From assembly GCF_002864685.1 (NCBI RefSeq), contig NZ_NMQZ01000003.1, forward strand, positions 156,877 through 220,876: a stretch of DNA of 64,000 bases, given 5' to 3'. The notes beneath the pieces were generated by a model that ran no database searches, had not been told where the DNA came from, and saw only the letters and a program-made list of their open reading frames with translations. The first letter of the stretch is position 1. Each line of letters opens with the position of its first letter. The position numbers were made by a program, and so were the translations under genes. Shown here in pieces: positions 1 to 10,015 of this stretch. The stretch comes from Alloalcanivorax mobilis. Lineage in GTDB: Bacteria; Pseudomonadota; Gammaproteobacteria; Pseudomonadales; Alcanivoracaceae.

Positions 1-58
1 GGGGCTACGGCCGGCGCTGACTTCGCTTTCCCAATCCGCGGTTTCAGAGGAGACGACG

Positions 59-1468
59 ATGAGCGAAGACCTGCGGAGCCTGAGTGCCCTGGCACTGAAA
101 GAGGCCTTTGAGACCCGACGGCTGTCGCCGGTGGAGGTCGCCGAGAGCCTGCTGGATCATGTTCAAAGCAGCGATCACGCCCTCAACGCCTGGTGTCTGA
201 TTGACCGGGAAACCACCCTGGCCCTGGCGCGGGAGTCGGAGCAGCGCCACGCCCGTGGCGAGCCGCTGGGGCTGCTGGACGGCGTGCCGGTGGCGGTCAA
301 GGATGTGTTTCTGACGCCCATGTGGCCCACCGTGAAAGGCTCGCGCACCATCGATCCCGCCTCGACCCTGAATAAACGCTCGCCGGCCACCGCTGCGCTG
401 GAGCGCCATGGCTACGTGCCCCTGGGCAAAACCACGACGCCGGAATTCGGCTGGAAAGGGGTCACCGACAGCCCGCTGTGCGGGCCCACCAACAACCCCT
501 GGGACCCGAGCAAAACCGCCGGCGGTTCCAGCGGCGGCTCGGCGGCGGCGGTGGCCGCCGGCATGGCGCCGTTGGCGCTGGGCACCGACGCCGGTGGCTC
601 GATCCGCATTCCCGCCGCGTTCTGCGGCATCGTTGGCCATAAGCCCACCTTTGGCGAAGTGCCGCACTGGCCGGCCAGCCCGTTCGGCACCCTCGCCCAC
701 GCCGGGCCAATGACGCGCACGGTGGCCGACAGCGCCCTGATGATGCAGGTGCTCACCGAAGCCGACCCCCGCGACGCGCAGGCCGCGCCACGCCGGCAGG
801 TCGACTATCTGGCCGCGCTGGGCGGCGACTTGTCCGGGCTGCGCATCGCCTACAGCAACAACCTGGGCTATGTGGATGTGGACCCGGACATCGAGCGCGC
901 GGCGGCCGAGGCGGTGCGCGTGTTCGAAACCCTGGGCGCCACCGTGATCGAAGTGGACCCGGGTTTCAGTAACCCGCTGGCCGCCTTTGGCCACCTGTTC
1001 TACGGCGGCGCCGCCAACGCCTGCCGCGACCTGGGCGCGCGCAAACGCGCCGAGATGGACCCGGCCCTGATCCAGGTGGTGGAAAAGGCGGAACGCCTGT
1101 CGATGCTCGATTATCTGGCGGCGGTGAACGAGCGCATGGCGCTTTCGGAACGGATGGCGGTGTTCCATCAGAAGTACGACCTGCTGATCACGCCGACCCT
1201 GCCGATCACCGCGTTCGACACCAACCGGGAAGTGCCTCCGGACTGGCCCAATACGCGCTGGCCCACCTGGACGCCCTTCACCTACCCGTTCAACCTCACC
1301 GGTCAGCCGGCCCTGTCGGTCCCGCTGGGCCTGGCCAGCAACGGCCTGCCCATGGGCCTGCAAATCGTCGGCCGCCGCTTCGAGGACGAGCGGGTTCTGC
1401 AAGCCGGCCACCTGTTCGAGCTGGAGCGCCCGTTCGCGGCCCGGCCACCGATCGCCGGGGAGGCCTGA
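59..1468 (+). CDS. Amidase signature family amidase
   Basis: 469 aa, usual length for the amidase signature family (GatA, FAAH and aliphatic/aryl amidases), which hydrolyses amides with a Ser-cisSer-Lys triad. The triad is visible: Lys81 in VAVKDV, cis-Ser157 in the GGSSGGSA block and nucleophile Ser181 in GTDAGGSIRIPA, with family-like spacing. It starts at ATG 59 behind AGAGGAGA. It stops one base before the next gene, an aminotransferase, so the two are co-transcribed. There is no gatB or gatC nearby, so it is unlikely to be the tRNA amidotransferase subunit. Substrate unknown; a nitrogen-scavenging amidase feeding the aminotransferase is only a guess. The first 58 bases may hold the tail of an upstream gene, which cannot be judged here. 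Confidence 0.9.
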   Translation: MSEDLRSLSALALKEAFETRRLSPVEVAESLLDHVQSSDHALNAWCLIDRETTLALARESEQRHARGEPLGLLDGVPVAVKDVFLTPMWPTVKGSRTIDPASTLNKRSPATAALERHGYVPLGKTTTPEFGWKGVTDSPLCGPTNNPWDPSKTAGGSSGGSAAAVAAGMAPLALGTDAGGSIRIPAAFCGIVGHKPTFGEVPHWPASPFGTLAHAGPMTRTVADSALMMQVLTEADPRDAQAAPRRQVDYLAALGGDLSGLRIAYSNNLGYVDVDPDIERAAAEAVRVFETLGATVIEVDPGFSNPLAAFGHLFYGGAANACRDLGARKRAEMDPALIQVVEKAERLSMLDYLAAVNERMALSERMAVFHQKYDLLITPTLPITAFDTNREVPPDWPNTRWPTWTPFTYPFNLTGQPALSVPLGLASNGLPMGLQIVGRRFEDERVLQAGHLFELERPFAARPPIAGEA

Positions 1469-1469
1469 T

Positions 1470-2672
1470 ATGAGCGGCATCAATCTGGACACCGATTTCT
1501 ACGAAACCGAAGACCCGATCTGGAACCCGGCGTTGCACACCATCCCAGTGCCCGGCATTCGCCGCATGGTCAATCTCGCCGCCACCATGGACGACGTGAT
1601 CCACCTTTCCATCGGCCAGCCCGATCTGAAACCGCCACGCCACGTGGTCGAGGCCACCATCGACGCGCTCAACGCCGGCCAGACCGGTTACACCATGGAC
1701 GCCGGTCTGCCGGAGCTGCTGGAAGCGCTCGCCGACTACTACGGACAGCGCTACCACCGAACCCTGTCGCCGGAAAACATCATGATCACCACCGGCGCCA
1801 CCGAAGCGGTGTATCTGGCGCTCACCGCCACCTCGGCGCCGGGGCGCGAGTTCATCGTGCCGGACCCGTCGTTCATGCTGTATGCGCCGTTGATACGGAT
1901 GAACGGCGGCGTGGTGAAAACAGTGCCCACCCGGGCCGAGAATCAGCATCAGCTTGATCCGCAGGAGGTGATCGACGCGATTGGCCCCAACACCTACGCC
2001 ATCGTGCTCAACTCACCCAGCAACCCGACCGGCACCGTGTATCCGCGTGAAACCGTGGAGGCCATCGTGCAAGAGGCCGCCTATCGGGGCGTCTATGTGA
2101 TCAGCGACGAAGTCTACGACCACCTGATTTACGACGGCCGCGAGTACCCCAGCGTGCTCTCCTGCTGCTCGGATCTGGACCACGTGATGGTGGTGTCGAG
2201 TTTCTCGAAAACCTTCAGCATGGCCGGCATGCGCATTGGCTGGATGATCGCAAGCCAGGGCGCGATCAAGAAGCTGCGCCGCTACCACATGTTCACCACC
2301 ACGGTGGCCAACACGCCCTGCCAATGGGCCGGGGTGGCGGCGTTGCGCGGTGACCGCACCTTTATTGACGACATGCTCGAGGAATATCAGAAACGCCGTG
2401 ACCGGCTGGTGGAGCTGGTGCAACAGACCCCGCACCTGACCGGCTACCGGCCGGAAGGCGCGTTCTATCTGTTTCCTTCTCTGCCGGAGGGCGTTAACGG
2501 CGGCAACGTGGCCCTGAAACTGCTGCGCGAAACCGGCGTGTGCACCGTAGCCGGCGAAACCTTCGGCGACGCCGGCGCCAATTCCCTGCGAATCAGCTAC
2601 TCCACCTCACTGGAACAAATCGAAGCCGCTTTCCAGCGCATGATTCCGTGGATGGCCAAGCAGGATTGGTAA
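1470..2672 (+). CDS. PLP-dependent class I/II aminotransferase
   Basis: 400 aa fold-type I aminotransferase. Visible: substrate-loop residues around SIGQPDL (47-53), the NSPSNPTG block (181-188), Asp213 and Tyr216 in SDEVYDH for PLP, the Schiff-base Lys247 in SSFSKTFSMAGMRIGW, and the C-terminal carboxylate-binding Arg in SLRISYS. These place it in the AspC/PatA-like group using 2-oxo acids, probably with aspartate, alanine or an aromatic amino acid as donor. The exact donor cannot be read from sequence. The start ATG lies one base after the amidase stop, which suggests translational coupling. A long hairpin follows it, before the convergent secF. Confidence 0.9.
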   Translation: MSGINLDTDFYETEDPIWNPALHTIPVPGIRRMVNLAATMDDVIHLSIGQPDLKPPRHVVEATIDALNAGQTGYTMDAGLPELLEALADYYGQRYHRTLSPENIMITTGATEAVYLALTATSAPGREFIVPDPSFMLYAPLIRMNGGVVKTVPTRAENQHQLDPQEVIDAIGPNTYAIVLNSPSNPTGTVYPRETVEAIVQEAAYRGVYVISDEVYDHLIYDGREYPSVLSCCSDLDHVMVVSSFSKTFSMAGMRIGWMIASQGAIKKLRRYHMFTTTVANTPCQWAGVAALRGDRTFIDDMLEEYQKRRDRLVELVQQTPHLTGYRPEGAFYLFPSLPEGVNGGNVALKLLRETGVCTVAGETFGDAGANSLRISYSTSLEQIEAAFQRMIPWMAKQDW

Positions 2673-2681
2673 GAAGAAGAA

Positions 2682-2772
2682 CGTTGAAAGTTAAAAGTTG
2701 AAACGCGGGCGAAACCTCTCCATTAGGCACGGTCGTGCCCGCGTTTGCACTTTTAACTTGTCACTTTCAACG
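2682..2772. terminator. Long hairpin between convergent genes
   Basis: Left arm 2682-2710 (CGTTGAAAGT..GTTAAAAGT..AAACGCGGG pattern) pairs with right arm 2738-2772 with only small bulges, a stem of about 28 bp around a loop of about 27 nt. It lies between the aminotransferase stop (2672) and the secF stop (2789), which face each other. It therefore most likely terminates transcription from both sides. It has no long T-run, so it could also act as an RNase-stable 3' end. Confidence 0.6.
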
Positions 2773-2788
2773 AGCGGGCTCCGCCCGC

Positions 2789-3715
2789 CTATGGCATATC
2801 GTCCACTTCTTCCTTGGTGGCGACCAGGAAGTCGTCTTTGGAGACTTTAAACGTGAACAGCAGGTTGGCGACCACGTAGATGGACGAGTAGGTGCCGATA
2901 AAGATGCCCACCAGCAGCGCTTCGGAGAAGGCGCGCATCACTTCGCCGCCGAACAGGAACAGCGCCACCAGCACCAGCATGGTGGTGAACGAGGTGTTGA
3001 TGGTGCGCGACAGGGTTTCGTTGATGGCGCCGTTGATGATGGCGGTGGGGTCGGTTTCCCGGCTGTTGCGGAAGTTCTCGCGAATGCGGTCGGCGACCAC
3101 AATGGAGTCGTTCAGCGAGTAACCGATCAGTGCCAGCACCGCCGCCAGCACGGTCAGGTCGAACGGCCACTGAAGCAGCGAAAACAACCCCAGAGTGATG
3201 ATCACATCGTGGATCAGCGCCGACACGGTGGACACCGCGAACTTGTTGGTAAAGCGGAACCACACGTAGACCAGCATCAGCCCCAGTGCCATCAGCAGCG
3301 CCAGACCAGACTGATCGCGCAGTTCATCGCCCACCTGCGGCCCCACGAACTCCACTTTGAGCAGGCTGATATTGCCGATCTGCCCGGCGATCAGGTCGAA
3401 CACCTGATGACCCACTTTATCGGCGTCGGCGTCCTCGCGGGGGGAAACGCGAATGCTCACCTCGCGGGCGGACCCGTAATACTGCACCACGGCGTCACCG
3501 AAGCCGTTACCGCTCAGCGCCTCACGCACCTGGTCGGTGTCGATGTCCTGTTCGCCCTGCACCACCACGGTGGTGCCGCCGGTGAAATCCATGCCCAGGT
3601 TAAGACCCCGGGTCCCCAACAGAATCAAGGAACCGACCACCAGGATGATCGACATGACGCCGAGAATCTTGCGCGGCGCCATGAAATTGACGTTCAAGGG
3701 GGCTTTATTGCTCAT
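2789..3715 (-). CDS. secF: Protein translocase subunit SecF
   Basis: 308 aa, normal for SecF, the inner-membrane RND-like partner of SecD that uses proton motive force to help proteins leave the SecYEG channel. The first transmembrane helix (about residues 17-35) is followed by the conserved GLNLGMDFTGGTTV block (38-51). The C-terminal half carries the multi-helix export domain with the conserved YSLNDSIVVADRIREN motif and helices running into LFLFGGEVMRAFSEALLVG. It ends in DDMP. It lies 7 bp after secD in one operon with yajC. Confidence 0.97.
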   Translation of the reverse strand: MSNKAPLNVNFMAPRKILGVMSIILVVGSLILLGTRGLNLGMDFTGGTTVVVQGEQDIDTDQVREALSGNGFGDAVVQYYGSAREVSIRVSPREDADADKVGHQVFDLIAGQIGNISLLKVEFVGPQVGDELRDQSGLALLMALGLMLVYVWFRFTNKFAVSTVSALIHDVIITLGLFSLLQWPFDLTVLAAVLALIGYSLNDSIVVADRIRENFRNSRETDPTAIINGAINETLSRTINTSFTTMLVLVALFLFGGEVMRAFSEALLVGIFIGTYSSIYVVANLLFTFKVSKDDFLVATKEEVDDMP

Positions 3716-3722
3716 AAGCGCC

Positions 3723-5603
3723 TCAGATACTCAGTTTGGCCGGCGCGCGGGCGCCCCGGCCGTAGACCATTTCCACCATCGCGCGGGTGCCGATGATGGC
3801 GGTGAACATGGACGAGAGAATGCCGATGAACAAGGTGACCGCGAACCCCTGCACCGAGCCGGTACCGGCGGAGAACAGGATCACCGCCACGATCATGGTG
3901 GTGATGTTGGCATCGAGAATGGTGACGAAGGCACGGCTGTAGCCTTCTTCGATGGCCTCCCGGGGCCGCATACCCCTACGGATATTCTCGCGGATGCGCT
4001 CATAGATCAGCACGTTGGCGTCCACCGCCATGCCCACCGTCAGCACGATCCCGGCGATACCGGGCAGGGTCAGGGTGGCGCCGGGGATCAGCGACATCAC
4101 GCCGACAATGATCACCAGGTTGCCGAGCAGAGCGATGTTGGCGAACAGCCCGAACAACTTGTACCAGACCAGCATGAACGCCAGCACCAGGGCCATGCCC
4201 AGCAGCATGGATTTGAGGCCCGCTTCGATGTTCTCCGCGCCCAGGCTCGGGCCCACGGTGCGTTCCTCGACGATGGTCACCGGCGCCGCCAGCGAGCCGG
4301 CGCGCAACAGCAGCGCCAGCTCCGAGGCTTCCGCCGGGCTGTCCAGCCCGGTGATCCGGAAGCGGCTGCCCAGGGTGTCCTGAATGGTGGCCACGTTGAT
4401 CACGTAGCGGTCGGTGGTGCTGCGCGGCTCTTGCGTGCGTTTACCGTCTTTGTCCACCACCGAGGTCATCTCGGTCTTGGTCTCGATAAACAACACCGCC
4501 ATCGGGTGGCCCACGTTCTTGCCGGTCACCCGTTGCATGCTACGCGCGCCGGTGGCGTCCAGGGACACGTTCACCTGCGGCTGCCCGGACTGCTGATCGA
4601 AGCCCATGCTGGCGTTGGTGACCTGATCGCCGGCGGCGATCTTGGCTTTTTCCAGCAACACCGGGCGGTTGTTCTGATCACGGAACGGGAAAATCTCGGT
4701 GCCCGGCGGCGCCACGCCGGTGGCGGCCCGTTCGGCGGAATAGTTGTCCGCCACCAGGCGGAATTCCAGGGTCGCGGTGCGGCCCAGAATGCGGCGTGCC
4801 TGGGCGGCGTCCTGCACGCCAGGCAGTTCCACTACGATGCGGTCGGCGCCCTGGCGCTGCACGATCGCCTCGGCCACCCCCAGTTCGTTAACCCGGTTGT
4901 TCAAGGCGGTGCGGTTCTGATCCACCGCGTAGTCCTCGATTTCCTTGATGGCGGTGGGGTTGAGCGTGAGGTTGATCTCCGGACGGGCCTCCGGCTGACT
5001 CAGCTTGAACTCCGGCAGCGCGGTGCGCAGCGGCGCGCGCGCCGCGTCCGCGGCGACCTGATCGTCGAACTTCACGGTCAGAGTCTGATCGTCGATGATC
5101 ACATCGCGGTAACGCACGCCGGCATTCTTCAACGCCATCTTGGCCTGGCCAGACCAGGCGTCCATGCGCTGCTTGACCACCGTGTCCATGTCCACTTGCA
5201 AAAGAAAGTGCACGCCGCCGCGCAGGTCCAGACCCAGGTTCATTGGTGAGGCCCCGAGGGCACGCAACCAGCCTGGCGTGGTGGGTGCCAGGTTCAGCGC
5301 CACGATGTACTGATCGCCCAGGGTCTTGGAGAGCAACGCTCTGGCCCGCAACTGCTGGTCGGTGTTGTCCATGCGGATCAACCACGAGCTGTTCACCGCC
5401 TCGCCGTCACCGTGGTTCAACCCGGCCTGATCCAGCGTACTGCGAATTTTCTCGCGGGTGCCGGTGGACACTTCGTCGCCGGCGTCGGCGGCACTGACCT
5501 GAACGGCCGGTACGTCCGGATAGATATTGGGCAGGGCGTACAGGCCGCAAAGCACCAGCACGGCCAGGAGCAGGAAAAATTTCCAGCGCGGATAGCGGGT
5601 CAT
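3723..5603 (-). CDS. secD: Protein translocase subunit SecD
   Basis: 626 aa, typical SecD. An N-terminal membrane helix (about 8-24) leads into the conserved LYALPNIYPDVPAVQVS block. The periplasmic P1 region contains LGLDLRGGVHFLLQVD (about 122-137), and the C-terminal five-helix export domain contains the conserved GMAVDANVLIYERIRE motif with the Asp needed for proton coupling in the family. It works with SecF to complete pre-protein release in the periplasm. The start ATG at 5603 gives the expected MTRYPRWK N-terminus. Two tandem hairpins separate it from yajC upstream. Confidence 0.97.
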   Translation of the reverse strand: MTRYPRWKFFLLLAVLVLCGLYALPNIYPDVPAVQVSAADAGDEVSTGTREKIRSTLDQAGLNHGDGEAVNSSWLIRMDNTDQQLRARALLSKTLGDQYIVALNLAPTTPGWLRALGASPMNLGLDLRGGVHFLLQVDMDTVVKQRMDAWSGQAKMALKNAGVRYRDVIIDDQTLTVKFDDQVAADAARAPLRTALPEFKLSQPEARPEINLTLNPTAIKEIEDYAVDQNRTALNNRVNELGVAEAIVQRQGADRIVVELPGVQDAAQARRILGRTATLEFRLVADNYSAERAATGVAPPGTEIFPFRDQNNRPVLLEKAKIAAGDQVTNASMGFDQQSGQPQVNVSLDATGARSMQRVTGKNVGHPMAVLFIETKTEMTSVVDKDGKRTQEPRSTTDRYVINVATIQDTLGSRFRITGLDSPAEASELALLLRAGSLAAPVTIVEERTVGPSLGAENIEAGLKSMLLGMALVLAFMLVWYKLFGLFANIALLGNLVIIVGVMSLIPGATLTLPGIAGIVLTVGMAVDANVLIYERIRENIRRGMRPREAIEEGYSRAFVTILDANITTMIVAVILFSAGTGSVQGFAVTLFIGILSSMFTAIIGTRAMVEMVYGRGARAPAKLSI

Positions 5604-5632
5604 ATCGATGTTCCGGTTCAGCCGGTAAATTG

Positions 5633-5676
5633 CCGGCCCGCAGGGCCGGAGCCGCCCGGTCGCGCCGGACCGGGCG
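5633..5676 (-). other. Two tandem GC-rich hairpins between yajC and secD
   Basis: CCGGCCC-GCA-GGGCCGG (5633-5649) and CGCCCGGTC-GCGCCG-GACCGGGCG (5653-5661 with 5668-5676) are perfect stems of 7 and 9 bp in the 81-bp gap between yajC and secD. Neither is followed by a T-run on the minus strand. They may act as a processing or stability element, or a weak attenuator setting the YajC to SecDF ratio, rather than as a full terminator. Confidence 0.45.
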
Positions 5677-5684
5677 CGCGTGTT

Positions 5685-6020
5685 TTATATGTTCTTAATG
5701 GTGCCTTTGGGCAACGTGGCCTGGACACTCTGTTTCTGCAGCTTGATCTCGAGGTTATTGCTGATTTCCACCACCACGAAATCGTCGGTGACCTTGACGA
5801 TCTTGCCCAGGATGCCGCCACTGGTGACCACTTCGTCACCCTTGTTCAGGCTTTTGACCAGATTTTTATGCTCTTTGGCGCGTTTTTGCTGGGGACGGAT
5901 GAGAAAGAAGTAAAACACCACCATCATCACCACCAGCATGATCAGTTCCACGCCACCGGGTGCTCCGCCAGGAGCGGCGCCGCCAGTCTGTGCATAGGCA
6001 GGTGAGATCAACCAGTTCAT
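5685..6020 (-). CDS. yajC: Sec translocon accessory complex subunit YajC
   Basis: 111 aa small membrane protein of the SecDF-YajC complex. A short periplasmic N-terminus (MNWLISPAYAQTGG...) precedes one transmembrane helix (about residues 26-44, VELIMLVVMMVVFYFFLI). The conserved RPQQKRAKEH linker and a small cytoplasmic domain with GDEVVTSGGILGKIVKV follow, all hallmark YajC segments. It is the first of three sec genes in order yajC-secD-secF, downstream of tgt and queA as in most gammaproteobacteria. Confidence 0.97.
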   Translation of the reverse strand: MNWLISPAYAQTGGAAPGGAPGGVELIMLVVMMVVFYFFLIRPQQKRAKEHKNLVKSLNKGDEVVTSGGILGKIVKVTDDFVVVEISNNLEIKLQKQSVQATLPKGTIKNI

Positions 6021-6062
6021 TATGTCACTCCAGGTCTTTTAAGCAGTAAGCGTGAGCGACCA

Positions 6063-6078
6063 CCGGCGAGCTCGCCGG
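6063..6078. repeat. 16-bp perfect palindrome upstream of yajC
   Basis: CCGGCGAG followed directly by CTCGCCGG, a perfect inverted repeat with no loop, sits in the 77-bp gap between the tgt stop (6098) and yajC start (6020). It could be a protein-binding dyad or an RNA stem. There is no T-run, so it is not a clear terminator. Function not known. Confidence 0.35.
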
Positions 6079-6097
6079 CCAATGCCGTTCACGGTGT

Positions 6098-7330
<1,233 letters not shown>

Positions 7331-8356
7331 GCGCTCTTTCAATAAACATCGCATCCCCATAACTGAAGAAACGGTAGCGTTCGTCGATGGCGGCCTGGTA
7401 GGCGGCCATGACGCGGTCGCGGCCGGCGAAGGCGCTGATCAGCATCAACAGGGTGGATCGGGGCAGGTGGAAGTTGGTGACCAGCGCATCGATCTGGCGG
7501 AACTGGTAGCCGGGGTAAATAAAGATGTCGGTTTCGCCCTCGCCGGCCTGCAAGGCGCCGGCGCCGCTGGCGGCTTCCAGAGCACGCAGGGCGGTGGTGC
7601 CCACCGCCACCACGCGGGCGTCACGGGCGCGGGCGGCCGCCACCTGAGCGGCCAGGGCCTCGCTGATGCGGTAGCGCTCGCTGTGCATATGGTGATCCTG
7701 CACTGTCTCCACGCGCACCGGCTGGAAGGTGCCCGCGCCCACGTGAAGGGTCACGAAGCCGATCTCCACGCCCAGCCCGGCCAGTTGTTCCAGCATCGGC
7801 GCATCGAAATGCAGCCCGGCGGTGGGCGCCGCCACCGCGCCGGGCTCGCGGGCGTAGACGGTCTGGTAGCGTTCCAGGTCAGCGCTTTCGTCGGGGCGGT
7901 CGATATAGGGGGGCAGCGGCACATGGCCGATGCGTTCCAACGCCGAGAGCGCGTCGGCGCAGCCGCTGAAACCAAGGTGGAACAGCTCGCCCTGGCGGCC
8001 ATGCACGCGGGCCGCGATGCCCTCCTGAAAGACCAGCCCGGTGCCCGGCTTAGGCGATTTGGAAGAGCGCACGTGGGCCAGCGCCTCCTGGCCACCCAGC
8101 AATCGCTCGACCAACACCTCCACCCGGCCACCACTGTCTTTGTGGCCGAACAGCCGCGCCGGGATCACGCGGGTGTCGTTGAACACCAGCAAATCACCGG
8201 GGCGCAGATAACCGGCCAGATCAGGGAAACGGCGATGGGCCAGCCCCTCGCCGGTGAGGGCCAGCAGGCGGGCGTCACGCCGGTGTTGCGGCGGGTGCCG
8301 GGCAATCAGCTCGTCGGGCAGGTCGAAGTCGAAATCGGAAACGTTCATGGCGGGAC

Positions 8357-8848
8357 CTAAGCGGCGCCCTTGGCGGCACGCTTAGCGCGCGCGCCCTTCG
8401 GCAACACCACGGTGGCGGTGAGCGAGAGCCGGTCGTGCAGGGTTTGGTGAGGATGCACCAGCACCACCAGATAACCGGCGCCGAGCAACAGCCAGGACAG
8501 ACCGGCGGCGAAAAAGCGCACCAGGGTCTGCCAGAGCCGTATCGGCCCGCCTCGGTAGTCGCGCACCTGCAGGCGCCAGGCGCGCATGCCCAGGGTCTGG
8601 CCACCGTGGGTCCAGAACCAGGCGTAAAAAGCCCAGGTCTCGATTACCAGCAAAGGGAACAGTATGCCCTGCAACACCGCCGTGGGGGCGGCGGTGACAT
8701 TGACGCCCTCTTCGGGCAGGCCGGTGTGGTTATAGATGATCACGAAGATGCCGGCGGTGATGAACCACAACGCCGCCACCAGAAAGCCGTCGTAAACCAG
8801 GGCCATAAAGCGTTTGAGCAAACCGGCGGGTTTGGCGTCTTCAATCAT
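8357..8848 (-). CDS. RDD family membrane protein
   Basis: 163 aa RDD-domain protein. An early Arg/Asp pattern appears in [18 protein letters not shown] (helix 1, about 15-34), a second hydrophobic segment at about 62-80, the [15 protein letters not shown] motif typical of RDD proteins, and a final long helix ([21 protein letters not shown]). RDD proteins are inner-membrane proteins, some proposed to be cation/proton antiporters; no specific role can be given here. The start at 8848 has GGAG 7 nt upstream and overlaps the stop of a 28-codon upstream reading frame. It is first gene of the queA-tgt-yajC-secDF run. Confidence 0.85.
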   Translation of the reverse strand: MIEDAKPAGLLKRFMALVYDGFLVAALWFITAGIFVIIYNHTGLPEEGVNVTAAPTAVLQGILFPLLVIETWAFYAWFWTHGGQTLGMRAWRLQVRDYRGGPIRLWQTLVRFFAAGLSWLLLGAGYLVVLVHPHQTLHDRLSLTATVVLPKGARAKRAAKGAA

Positions 8849-8931
8849 GGGGGCTCCGGCGGGCGGACCAGCGTCTGGCGACGAACGGATACGGAATAAA
8901 AAGCCCGCGTGTAACGGGGGCTTCGTTTCAT
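8845..8931 (-). CDS. Possible 28-codon upstream reading frame (leader peptide)
   Basis: ATG at 8931-8929 opens a 28-codon frame (MKRSPRYTRAFYSVSV...PPEPP) whose TGA (8847-8845) overlaps the ATG of the RDD gene. The frame is rich in Arg, Pro and Tyr, and a terminator-like hairpin lies within codons 4-11. No Shine-Dalgarno sequence is visible, which weakens the case. It could be a real leader peptide giving coupling or attenuation, or a chance frame. Confidence 0.25.
   Translation of the reverse strand: MKRSPRYTRAFYSVSVRRQTLVRPPEPP
8901..8923 (-). terminator. Terminator-like hairpin upstream of the RDD gene
   Basis: On the minus strand AAGCCCCCG-TTACA-CGCGGGCTT forms a 9-bp stem with one mismatch and is followed by TTTTTATT, the form of an intrinsic terminator. 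A candidate -10 box TACACT (8972-8967) lies about 45 nt upstream. Together they define a short leader before the RDD-queA-tgt-sec operon. It may be an attenuator, or the end of a very short transcript. The rest of 8973-9146 shows nothing recognisable. Confidence 0.45.
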
Positions 8932-9146
8932 GCTGGGTAGCAGAGCGGGACTTGGCCCAATGCGCGAGTGTAGCAGAAACCGATTCAAAACCGCCAATGA
9001 TCCGCCACCGGGCGCCTCTTCCCCAGACCCACTTCTGGCGAACTTTCTGTCGTGATCAATCCAAAGACCGTGCCTATGCCGGAGCTGGGTTTCACCGAGG
9101 CGCTAATGCTCCCGGGGGCCTGACGTTAGAGCCATAGGGGCGCCGA

Positions 9147-9776
9147 TCAACCGTATTCAGTCCGCACATCGTGCCGGCGCTCCTTTAGCACCGCGTCGCG
9201 GATCATGCGCCAGACAAAATCACCTATCTCCTCTAGCGTGTAGCGACCATCGTCGCTAAACCAGGTGGCTACCCAGTTGAGCGCACCGAGGCCTATAAGC
9301 CGCAGCAAATCCAGATCCACTTCCTTTCGAATTACCCCTTTCTCCGCCAGTGACTTGAGCATAGTCGCCCAGAGGGACTCATAACGGTCGCGCAACTTGA
9401 TCATCTCCTTACGTGCTTCGCCGCGCAGAGAACGCCACTCAAACAACAGTACATAGACCATGTCCGAGCCGCTGACCAGCATCTGAAGGTGCGCATTGAT
9501 GCCTCTACGCAACTGCTCCACGGGTTCCGCCGCACCGGCCACGGCTTCGGAGACAGCAGTCGAGGTTTGCTCCAAACCAAGGCGCATCAGATCAACAAGA
9601 ATATCCTCCTTGGCCTGATACCGGTAATGAAGGCTGCCGGGCAGCAAATTACACGCTTTTGCGATTTCTTTCACCGTGGTCCGGTCATAGCCCTGCTCAC
9701 GAAACAGTCGAGCGGCGGATGTCAATACAAACTGACGATCAGACCGGGCCGGACCGGCCGGGCGCTTTTTTTTCAT
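9147..9776 (-). CDS. TetR/AcrR family transcriptional regulator
   Basis: 209 aa from ATG 9776, chosen because GGAGGAG sits 7 nt upstream; a longer frame to 9914 lacks such a site. The N-terminal helix-turn-helix is clear: LTSAARLFREQGYDRTTVKEIAKACNL... with LHYRYQAKEDIL following. The C-terminal ligand domain resembles KstR/FadR-type TetR regulators (YESLWATMLKSLAEKG, then a conserved NWVATWFSDDGRYTLEEIGD segment). It is the leftmost island gene and a plausible regulator of it. A 20-bp palindrome lies 156 bp upstream. Ligand unknown; an acyl-CoA would fit the neighbours. Confidence 0.88.
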   Translation of the reverse strand: MKKKRPAGPARSDRQFVLTSAARLFREQGYDRTTVKEIAKACNLLPGSLHYRYQAKEDILVDLMRLGLEQTSTAVSEAVAGAAEPVEQLRRGINAHLQMLVSGSDMVYVLLFEWRSLRGEARKEMIKLRDRYESLWATMLKSLAEKGVIRKEVDLDLLRLIGLGALNWVATWFSDDGRYTLEEIGDFVWRMIRDAVLKERRHDVRTEYG

Positions 9777-9931
9777 GGTTTTCTCCTCCGGCCTCGGGGT
9801 ACGGCGCGAATCCGAATTGCGAGAGTCCATTGCCTGCGTCAGACCGACGACTCCCCCGTAATGGCTCGTCACGCCGAAGATCCGCGCGGCCCCGCTGATT
9901 TTCTCACAAGTCATCGGCTAAGCACCACCGG

Positions 9932-9951
9932 CCTTGGTCAGCTGGCCAGGG
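9932..9951. promoter_or_regulatory. 20-bp near-perfect palindrome upstream of the TetR gene
   Basis: CCTTGGTCAGCTGGCCAGGG matches its own reverse complement except at two symmetric pairs. It lies in the 239-bp gap between the ferredoxin reductase stop (10016) and the tetR start (9776). Its TTGGT…CCA arms resemble the TTGGT-n6-ACCAA sites at 34.9, 39.6 and 52.4 kb, so it could be an autoregulatory TetR operator. It could also be part of a transcript end for the P450 operon. The rest of the gap shows nothing clear. Confidence 0.4.
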
Positions 9952-10015
9952 AAGGGGTCCGGGCCGTGTACGGTCTGCGTCGCACCGAATGCCGGTGCTG
10001 CTTCGGTATCATGCC

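Noticed and set aside
1..58. Tail of an upstream gene ending TGA near base 20
   Set aside because: Too short to identify; any frame could give this.
3537..5249. Long plus-strand open frame opposite secD, rich in His, Gln and Arg
   Set aside because: It is the complement of secD and secF codons in GC-rich DNA; composition is unlike a real protein and secD is unmistakable. The same holds for long antisense frames opposite the amidase, pepA, valS, the thiolases and ligases 1-3.
8931..8972. Possible tRNA or structured small RNA upstream of the RDD gene
   Set aside because: No cloverleaf, T-loop or CCA end could be built; kept only as a leader with terminator.
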